From NCBI GenBank assembly GCA_038373885.1, contig JAWZYV010013022.1:1-64000 (forward strand): a DNA stretch of 64,000 nt, given 5' to 3'. Position numbers and translations under genes: made by a program. The stretch is from Cheiracanthium punctorium. Taxonomy: Eukaryota; Arthropoda; Arachnida; Araneae; Cheiracanthiidae. A model generated the notes under the pieces. That model was not told the origin of the DNA and searched no databases. It saw nothing but the letters and a program-made list of their open reading frames with translations. Positions 56,796-64,000 of this stretch are shown piece after piece. Positions within the stretch are counted from its first letter, which is position 1. Every line of letters begins with the position of its first letter.

Positions 56796-57399
56796 AAATT
56801 CAGTGAATATTATAACATATGTTTCCCTTTTAACATGTATATAGCATATGTTTTCCCTTCAAATGTGAGTTGGAGAGAATCGTAAATTGCACTCTAACAG
56901 ATTTACACGCAACAAAATGATAAACTTTTATTTTTTTGCGCGTGGAACATTAATTTTAGACTGCTAAACCTTAGAAGAATAAATATCTCGCTCTCCGCTT
57001 CCATTCTATAACGTTGTATAAGAGGAATATATTTACATTTTTAAAACTGTAAGAATAATGCATGAGACGCATATTAAATTTTGTTATTTTAAACAGAAGC
57101 ATGATTTTCAATTTAGTGAAATTGTCAAGTTACTCATAAGTAAAAAAGGGCAAGGAAAATAATAAAACTATTCAGAACTTTATAAGGAAATCTCGAAATT
57201 TTCTGCTTCAAATATTCTATACAATAGAGCCAATTAAAACAAAAAAAATCACAAAAATTTCAGCAACCACTAACAAAAATTAACAATGCTATGTAAACGT
57301 TAGCGCCACTTGCTTTCAAAACTACAGCAAAATTTCCCAAGTTTCAATTTTCTGTGGGGAGGAAATGTACTGAAAATAGTGCACTCCTGCCATGACGTA

Positions 57400-57870
57400 T
57401 ATTTCACATCCTTCACATGCCCACACCGTGCTTTTACTTCGTATATTAACTTACGTCCGCAGCCTCAGAGTCAACTTCGCCCGAGATTTTCCACTTTCAA
57501 TTGATGTGAGAGCGGTGATTTGGGCGAATGTAAATAAATTATTCGCACGTGTATATTGGCATGGCAGTGCATGTTCCCCTTGTAATGAATGCAGCGGTAG
57601 GGTCCAAACACACAGAGGCTCATACGCCTCGGTATAGCGGCGGCCGGGTTACTAATGAGGTCGGTGAGTAACCGACGTTATTAAATCCGAGACTCTAATG
57701 GGAATTTCACATGGCACGCTTGCGATAGATTTCCCTTATTACGGCTCGGAGCAAATGAGGCCGGGACTGACATTCGATGGGAGGAGTGTATGCACTAGGT
57801 TCCAAGCAATTAATGCGTCAGGAAATATCCAATGAAGCGCGTTATCGTACGCGAATACGAGCATGCATTT
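57400..57870. promoter_or_regulatory. GC-richer unique island, possible conserved enhancer
   Basis: Long unique stretch, clearly richer in G+C than the flanks, without convincing ORFs. Contains TTATTAAATCC, TAATGAGG, TAATGGG, CAATTAATGC and a hairpin GTCGGTgagtaACCGAC (about 57660-57676). The density of TAAT cores and absence of repeats is what a developmental enhancer looks like. Inference only. Confidence 0.3.
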
Positions 57871-57874
57871 ATAT

Positions 57875-58645
57875 TATGTACATACGTGTAATAAATTAAA
57901 AATAATTATGAGTCAATTAATTTATTCGAACTGTTCTTTTACGTTTGCATTTTTATTCTTAAAAACCATCCTTTCCTGAAAGTTGGTTATTCCAAGAGTA
58001 AGAATCGCAAACAATAGATTTCTCGCACAAATCAATTTTAACTTGTCAATCTGGCACGCCCATGCCTCATATTCGATGTGAGCTTCATTTTGTAACTAAA
58101 AGGGTATTTGCTCACACCCTTTACAGACGTCATGCACACCCACTTGGCCAATGTGATTTCAGTGTCTGTAAATACTAATCTGCTTAGATTTCTTGGAAAC
58201 CACAGGGATGTGTCTCGACAATACCGTTTTTTTAGATCACGCGTAAATGCGAGGGTTAAGCCCCCCCCCCTTTTTTTTCCGGTGGTCCGTTCACTGTCAG
58301 TTTTCTTGAAAAAACGGAATGAAATACTTTCATCAGGACTATGTCCTTCATCGACATTACAGATAAATCTCCTAAGATATCCCTCATAGATTTCTGCTCA
58401 TTTGGACTCCTAAAAAGCGAGTTATCCAAATGTCAAACTTTTTATTTTCAGATTTTTTTTTCTTCATGAGAGTATTTCTTGGACTCTGAATAACTATCTC
58501 TGAATACTGTCATGGCAATCCTACTATACTATAGTTACGCTGATTCCTGATTCATTCTGTAACCATTCCGGGCAACTACTTCAATGTAAATATTTTACCG
58601 CAATTACTCCAAGAAGATTAAAAAGCACAAAAAGTGTAATAACAT
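57875..58645. other. AT-rich interval with C/T run
   Basis: Holds a C-run followed by a T-run near 58260-58280. The 93-codon ORF at 58108-58389 crosses it and shows no known motif. Confidence 0.35.
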
Positions 58646-58649
58646 CTAC

Positions 58650-58790
58650 ACCGTTTATACGATCCGCTTGAAATTTTTCAAAATTATTTATAAAAATATA
58701 AAAAATAATCTGTGGTTCTTTAAAAATCTGAAAATCCACTAGTTCCCTCCTTTTTAAGTGATTTTTTTATATTTTCAGCTCTATTTTATT
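58650..58790 (+). mobile_element. Decayed Helitron 5' fragment
   Basis: CCGCTTGAAATTTTTC, AAATAATCTGTGG, CTTTAAAAATCTGAAAATCC, ACTAGTTCCCTCC and TTTAAGTGATTTTTTTAT follow the 5' region of Helitron copy 2 in order (AGCCTGAAATTTTGC, AAATCATAGTCC, CTTTAAAACTTTGAAAGTCC, ACCCGTTCCCGG, TTTAAGAGGTTTTTTAT). Neither terminus survives. An older copy than the other two. Confidence 0.6.
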
Positions 58791-58799
58791 TCCGAGAAT

Positions 58800-59640
58800 A
58801 AAAAAAAAAGTGAATCCTTTTGCGTGACAAAATGAATTGTTGCAATCGATATGGCGTCCTATTTATCATGGTCATCAGACTTTGAAAGGAAAGTGTGATT
58901 ACGATTCACTTAGAATAGTTTTTCCAGATTACATAGTTTAATTATTATTTTTTCACAAATAAATCGTCTGCATGGATATAAGAAAGGCTGTGTATACAAA
59001 AGGAAATCTCTCGAATGTCAAAAGTTTCCACGCGTTTCCAGAAGAGCATGAAAATCAATTTGGGTAAATAATAAAAATCGAATATGAACTTATTTATTTT
59101 AGGTGGACGAAGATGAACTATACAGAATCTAAACATATATCTTCGTCAAATGTTTTCTCTAGCGCCTTTTAATTGCCTCCACAACGGGCTTTGATTTCTA
59201 ATTACATGATATAAAAAGTGTTCAGAATAACGGTTTCCAAATTAAAAATTTAAAACAAAAACATTTTATGTAAATTATTTCTGTTCGGACCCAACAAGTG
59301 CGTCAGTTGTTTTGTGTATTGTTTTGATATTGTATTATTTTTAGTTAGATTTTAAACACAGTTTTTTTTGTACTCTTTTTTTTTACCTGAAAGAAAACAT
59401 TCCGAGTTTACTGTCATTTTCAATTCAATTAAATAATTTTTGAGTTATTTTGAATTCATATTTAACTACTTTCTTTCACTCAAATTTAAAATTTGAGCGT
59501 GAAAATATTCTAAGCAACGTTTTGCAAAATTTCAGCTTAATATTTATTCATGATCGATATTTAATTTAAAATTCCATCAAAACCCATCTCTGACTAATTA
59601 CAAAATGAAACGTTAATTTTTCCGATAAAATGCTTCTCTC
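58800..59640. other. AT-rich interval, nothing recognised
   Basis: No gene or repeat pairing seen. Confidence 0.4.
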
Positions 59641-60095
59641 TCTACCCCCGCATATTTTATACGCATTTTCACGTGATATAAATCCGTTAGATTAATTCGA
59701 GTCGAAAAATTTCTCCCTCCAATGTTGGCATTAGAAATAGCCTAAGCGTGTGCGAGCGGCTAAAAGGTATTAGCATGCCTTGTTAACTTCTCCATTTGAT
59801 GGATTGTTGGCTGGTTGCGAAGGTTGAGTGGAGAATCGCATGGGGGTGTACGATTGCGGATAGGCATGGGGAAAATTGCGCACTCGCGTGTTTTAAAAAG
59901 CGTTCAGACACGGCTCGGTTCCCTGGATATTGGCCCTAACAGATTGTTTAATTACTTTCTAATATATTTGGAGAGTGGGAGGGGAATATTGGCATTCGTT
60001 TTGGTCGTTCATGGACCAGTGTATGAGGTTGTTTCCGTGCGGTTTCATCGTATTATTATACAACGACGCAGTTTTAACGGCAAAGTGTGTAATTT
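59640..60095. promoter_or_regulatory. GC-richer unique island, possible regulatory
   Basis: Unique sequence with better base balance, containing TGTTTAATTAC, GCGAGCGG and GGGTGTACGATTGCGG. A 117-codon ORF (59815-60168) crosses it but its C-terminal third is low-complexity Leu/Ile/Phe from AT-rich DNA, with no domain or splice context, so I do not call a gene. Confidence 0.25.
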
Positions 60096-60414
60096 TTTTT
60101 ATTTGTTTTGCGATACCATTCATCATATATTTTTAGTTAATAACATTCTTGTACTAATATGTTTTTAATTTAATTTATCTAGCAACGGATTAGTTGGTTA
60201 AAATAAGAATTTGTAAAAATCGTTAAAATTTGAATGAAGGTTGATTTACAGATTTTGAATCTAGGTAAGGCCCTCCTGCATTCTGCGCAAAATTCCGAAG
60301 CAGATAGTTTTAAAGTTGGAAAATATAAACATATCTTGAAAAGTCATAATGAATCATGTTAAAATTTTAAAAAATCTACTCCTGATTTTCTCATTTATAT
60401 ATACTGTAAGCCCT

Positions 60415-60610
60415 CAGGCAGTATCTCAGTCGGTTAAACTCGGTTCCCGTTAGAACACCGAAACTCTAGCACCACCGGCTTGGTCAAGTGCTTGGGAGGG
60501 TGAACTCCTCTCTCCACAGAGACAGCTCTGTACCGTGTAAGCTAAAATAATCTGGTGTAGTTCCAAATATCCCCCATGTTCAAACGATACCTTTGGAGAC
60601 CTTGATTAGT
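60415..60610 (+). mobile_element. 5S-rRNA-derived SINE, copy e (best head)
   Basis: The head follows 5S rRNA over nearly its full length: CAGTATCTCAGTCGG, CTCGGTTCCCGTTAGAACAC, CGAAACTCTAGCACCACCGG, CTTGGTCAAGTGCTTGGGAG, GGTGAACTCC. The family pattern is CCATACCTC..., TCGGTTCTCGTCCGATCAC, CGAAGTTAAGC..., TAGTACTTGGATGGGTGACC. The body (ATCCCCCATGTTCAAACGAT, ACCTTTGG) follows as in copy d. It is interrupted or ended by the TIR element at 60627. Confidence 0.8.
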
Positions 60611-60626
60611 AGATGCCTTGATCAGT

Positions 60627-61631
60627 CCCAGACAGCACATAAGCTTAAATCAAGCTTGACATTTCTTTGAATTTGACATATTAATAAAAGCTTGACAGTT
60701 CAATTCATTTTAAGCCTGCAGCAAGCTGGGAGATACAAAAAAATGAGTCAGCAAATATTTTCCCGCAGAATTTAATTCATTTGAACTGCCAAGCTTGAAT
60801 ACAACTTGATTACTGCTTGATTTGAAAAGCCACATCCACATAGCAAATAATTTATCACCAGTCATAAATGTACTTGACCATAGAATTTAAAAAAAAAAAG
60901 ATTCTATATTTCCAAATATTGAAATTCTTCAAAATAAGATACAAATATACTACGAAATTGATTTCAAAATCAGTCGTTTGTCTCGATTTTGGCCAATATT
61001 GCCCAACATGATTGTTGCGATATTGAAAGTTTTAAAACGTGTGCTGCTTTTAAGTTTATATTATGCTTATTTCCCTAGTATTAGAGTCTATAAATCACAT
61101 ATAACATTATTTTAATTTTGATTCATCCCATGGAAAAATAGAAGAAACAAGTCAGCATCGGCCAATATTGATCCATCTTGCCAAAAAACGGCGTGACAAC
61201 CGTAACAGTTACTTCAAATTTTAGTCATGTCACCTCGAGTGAGATTGGCATGGTGGTTAGCACGCTTGCCTCCGAAACATTAGGTCCCGAGATCGATCGC
61301 GGACGCTAGACGGAAACAGGTTAAAATAACTTGAGGTTTCAGCGAAGAGGGGAAAATACGTGGAAAAATAAAATATATGGGGCGAGTTCGCCGACCGGCG
61401 CCCCATGTATTTAGGAAATTTTTTTAAGTTTGAATTAAGCTTGCTATGTTAAGCTTGATTCAAGCATACTATGTCAAGCTTAATGCAAGTTGGGCATGTG
61501 TAAAATTGAACACTTGATTCAAGCTTGCATTAAGCTTACACGCTTGAAATTTTGAAGCTTAATTCAAGTTTATTGACTTGATAAAACAAGTTTGCTGCAA
61601 GTTTCATGCAAATTTGCTGTGCTGTCAGGGG
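60627..61631. mobile_element. AAGCTT-rich TIR element, ~1 kb, with nested insert
   Basis: Left CCCAGACAGCACA and right reversed CCCCTGACAGCACA are inverted ends. Subterminal sequence on both sides is dense in AAGCTTGA/TCAAGCTT motifs. The right 120 nt matches 38180-38301. No transposase. The middle has CGGCCAATATTG-type inverted phrases and a tRNA-like insert (61235-61425). Confidence 0.75.
61235..61425 (+). mobile_element. tRNA-like SINE head nested in the TIR element
   Basis: GGCATGGTGGTTAGCACGCT is a good pol III A box, and TCCCGAGATCGATCGCGG is near the B-box position (GGTTCGANTCC degenerate). A GGGGCG...CGCCCC stem (61380-61404) follows, flanked by ATATG/CATGTAT. Body unlike the other SINEs here, so perhaps a third SINE family. 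Confidence 0.55.
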
Positions 61632-61639
61632 TAGATACT

Positions 61640-62860
61640 TAACAATAACTTGATTAGTAGGTTCAAAGGAACCTTCTGATCAAAGCGCTAGGTCTCTAGT
61701 TTGGGATTAGGAGATTCCAAACTTAAACAATACAAAATTAGGAGATCACGCGCTCGTACTCCAGTGAGGTTACTAGATCGTTTTACAAAGCAAGTTGGAT
61801 AGGTATGGGATGCGCCTGTACATCTATTTGAAAAGCAGCGCATTTAGAGTATAAGATTTTAGACTTAAACACATATGCACACATATGCTAGAAAAAAAAA
61901 TGATATTAAAAACTATTTTCATGTAAACCTGAATAATTAATTGAGTTTTCCCTATTTTGTTACTTTACGGCAATTACCTTGATCCGAATTAATTTGGGCA
62001 TTTACTTCTATAGAGCCAAAATTTTTTTCTCAAAAAGCATTATTTAGTATTTTAAGCAGAAGGAACATTTCTTAAAATACTATCTCCTTACTATCTACTT
62101 AATACTAATACATTCAAATGTATATCATATCAAGCTAATGAGCGTACATATGCATGCAATCCCAACTATCCATATAATATATTGCTTCTAGTATTCCGAA
62201 CATGTAAGTTTATTGAATATTTCTGGTTAACACAACACCATCTACTACTCCACGTTAATGTGGATAGTGGTCTTATAAATCAAGCATCCGCCTATGTTGC
62301 AGAAATCCTCTCAATAGAATCTGGATTTAAGCTAGAGAATTGATGTATGCATTTGTACATGCGTGAATTTTAGGCAGAAAAGACATAGTAGATGCTTTTG
62401 TGATTTATTAGCAATATACTAACTTGCAGCTTTGTTTTCTTGAGAAATTCTTTATCAGTTTCCTTAAAAGTAGCATGGAAGCTCCCGTTAATCGTTTAAG
62501 TTTTATTTTTATTTCTAAAAAGTATTTGAAGAGGGCATAGTGGCTTGATGAATGCTGACACTTAATTTTACAGTTATATTCAAAAAAGGACATTGGAATT
62601 CCTTTTTGTTTGAGTTGTTAGGGTCCTTACTTTATGATAAATAGCTTGGACTATCAAGATCTTTTGTATTTGACACAAACTTAAAGTCACGTGCTTTAGT
62701 CGACAGTGTAGTACATTATATAAATGCATAGCAAAATACGTTAGGTTAGCATTGTAGAACTCTAGATAAATACACTACAAAATACATTAGGTAAACTAGA
62801 AAACATGACTACAGAGGAAGGGAAGTTTGTTTCTGTGTGATTACGACAACGCTACGGCGA
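61640..62860. other. AT-rich interval, nothing recognised
   Basis: No gene, TIR pair or RNA gene seen; the repeated ACTACAAAATACATTAGGT-like phrase near 62730-62795 is a small local duplication. Confidence 0.4.
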
Positions 62861-62864
62861 TCTG

Positions 62865-63062
62865 CCAAGGATGGGGGGGTGCTTTGGTAGGAGGACTTAC
62901 TAAGGGGTACTAACGCGTATTCACATTACATCTGGAGAAAATCTATCAAAATTCCAGACCGTTAAATCGACAGCCGCGCGATGGGACCCGAACCCGGGAC
63001 CTTCACGCTTCGGCCATCAACCTTTTTCAGTGACATAACCACTGTGCCATGATGAGGCCTGT
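62865..63062 (-). mobile_element. tRNA-headed SINE (second family)
   Basis: On the minus strand the element starts AGGCCTCATCATGGCACAGT; A box TGGCACAGTGGTTA and B box GGTTCGGGTCC are well placed about 45 nt apart. The body (GCGCGGCTGTCGATTTAACG, GTCTGGAATTTTGATAGATT, TTCTCCAGATGT, GTACCCCTTAGTAAGTCC) matches the fragment at 52970-53095. Not a tRNA gene: the arms do not pair well and a long body follows. Confidence 0.75.
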
Positions 63063-63229
63063 GATGAAGATCACATATCTATTTTAATAATCATTTAATT
63101 TGCTTTTCTTTAATGTTATCTATCCAAAATCAAGAATTCTAAATCACTTCTGTTTTCATTTTTCTGCGATTTCGGCTTTTAAATCTGTATATTTACTTTT
63201 CCCTGTATGCACTATTCTTTATGTTCTGC

Positions 63230-63560
63230 GTCTCTTCAGACCGGTGTGCTAAAAATAGATTATATTAAGTCCGTTTGCAAAATCAACGGCCTTTTTGAGT
63301 TTCCTCTTGGCATCCTGCTGGCGTAAGTTATTTAGTTGTTCCCCTGCGACGACTTTAAAATTATTTGCTCGCGATTACGTCATTGTAATTTTATTGGATT
63401 AACTGTTAGGGTTGCTCTGGAATTGGCGTTATTAATCTAGGCCAAGTTATGGTTCTCGCCAATATGTAATTCTGTGCTGGCGTAATTTTTAAGTGATTCC
63501 ATCTTAATTGCACTGTCCTTATAGGACGTCATTTTATTTTCGCTGAGCCACCACCTCCCG
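63230..63560. promoter_or_regulatory. Upstream island with exact MEF2-type site
   Basis: Unique G+C-richer sequence about 0.4-0.7 kb upstream of the edge ORF. CTAAAAATAG near 63249-63258 fits the MEF2 consensus YTAWWWWTAR exactly; GATTACGTCATTG fits a CRE/bZIP core; several TAAT cores are present. Its position upstream of a TATA promoter supports a regulatory role, but none of this is tested. Confidence 0.35.
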
Positions 63561-63719
63561 TTATAATAATGTTTCAATAGTATATGTTTAATAAAATAGT
63601 TTTTCAGTATTTAACGTCTTCTTATTTTATTTGCAACTAAGTCCATTCGAGCCTGGTTTCTGCATTATCTCAGAACGCAACTAAGTAATTTATAACAGCC
63701 AAACTAATTAACTTCTTTA

Positions 63720-63965
63720 CAAGGCCAGAGGAAAGGAAGCATACGAGTGGGAATGCTTGTTTACATCCATGGTGATCGGCTGACCAACAGACAATTCGAC
63801 ATTTGCTTCCCAAGGGCGCTGCGTTGTTGAACGCGACGGACTAATCAACCGCCAGATTTTCAACAATGTACTGTACATAATTAAACAACACAAATCTTTC
63901 CGAGCGGTATAAAGGGTCTGCGCTTTTTCTGCTAAAATAGATTCCTAGTTCCACAGAGACAGGAT
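63720..63965 (+). promoter_or_regulatory. Candidate core promoter with TATA box
   Basis: TATAAA at 63908-63913 sits in GCGG-TATAAAGGG, a good TATA context; a start site would be expected near 63935-63942, giving a 5' UTR of only 25-30 nt before the ATG at 63966. The preceding 180 nt is G+C richer and unique (CCATGGTGATCGGCTGACC, AAGGGCGCTGCG). An in-frame TAA at 63933-63935 separates the UTR from upstream frames. Confidence 0.45.
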
Positions 63966-64000
63966 ATGACTGAAGCTGAAGAAAAAACCCCTCCTGTGAA
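63966..64000 (+). CDS. Possible first exon, 5' end of an unknown gene (cut by window)
   Basis: ATG at 63966 opens the reading MTEAEEKTPPV, running off the window after 35 nt. The acidic, Glu/Lys/Pro-rich start is typical of cytosolic or cytoskeletal proteins but names no family. Support comes from the TATA box 58 bp upstream, an in-frame stop shortly before the ATG, a purine at -3 and better codon balance than surrounding DNA. Too short to identify; it could also be chance. Confidence 0.4.
   Translation, partial: MTEAEEKTPPV

Noticed and set aside
59815..60168. 117-codon plus-strand ORF in a GC-richer island
   Set aside because: The last third is AT-driven Leu/Ile/Phe sequence, with no motif and no splice context; kept only as a possible regulatory island.
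60415..60520. Possible functional 5S rRNA gene
   Set aside because: The 5S-like head lacks the closing 3' strand of helix I and continues into the SINE body shared with other copies.

Overview
The window is a strongly AT-rich stretch of eukaryotic, almost certainly arthropod, nuclear DNA. The transposon mix points to a spider: rolling-circle Helitrons with a (TTTG)n-rich 5' end, mariner/Tc1 relics with DxxPxDxFLWG or HPPxSPDLAP motifs, a non-LTR retrotransposon C-terminus of the TRLRTGH...CxxC...HxxxC kind, and SINEs with pol III heads. I judge the spider assignment from general familiarity, not from a search. I see no bacterial, organellar or viral gene. Nearly all long ORFs are chance AT-rich ORFs or antisense shadows of repeats, so this is essentially a gene desert, intergenic or within a very large intron. 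The only plausible host coding sequence is the first 35 nt of an ORF at the extreme right edge (63966-64000), preceded by a TATA box.

Left part (1-12 kb): unique AT-rich DNA, three diverged copies of one old repeat (3.35, 4.66 and 5.72 kb), a 34-bp tandem triplet (6.76 kb), a complete non-autonomous Helitron on the minus strand (7675-9538), a tRNA-headed SINE (11.1 kb) and two TIR elements (11.28-12.06 kb). Next section (12-24 kb): three direct, diverged copies of a GC-richer block (12.24, 14.68 and 16.80 kb), interleaved with a TIR element, 5S-rRNA-derived SINEs and a deleted mariner-like element (17172-17805).

Middle (24-46 kb): a foldback MITE (24.6 kb), old locally repeated blocks, the second full Helitron (28716-30797) in inverted orientation to the first, a mariner transposase relic (about 31.8-32.1 kb) with nearby palindromes, two degenerate tandem arrays (32.3 and 37.5 kb), a second deleted mariner (39093-39678), a pogo-like MITE (42424-42610) and further 5S SINEs.

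Right part (46-64 kb): a frameshifted Tc1 transposase pseudogene (46.3-47.5 kb) followed by a 122-bp near-perfect palindrome, a hairpin MITE (48.5 kb), a tRNA-headed SINE (49.4 kb), the second foldback MITE copy (53.2 kb), a long-TIR element (54.36-55.11 kb), a non-LTR remnant (55.56-56.31 kb), a 36-bp perfect hairpin (56.7 kb), several GC-richer enhancer-like islands, an AAGCTT-rich TIR element carrying a tRNA-like insert (60.6-61.6 kb), a tRNA-headed SINE (62.9 kb) and the candidate promoter and first exon.

The most interesting signal is a SINE system in which two pol III heads, one 5S-rRNA-like and one tRNA-like, are attached to a shared 3' tail. The triplicated non-coding block and the two very young-looking perfect hairpins come next. 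All alignments were made by eye; boundaries of old repeats are approximate.
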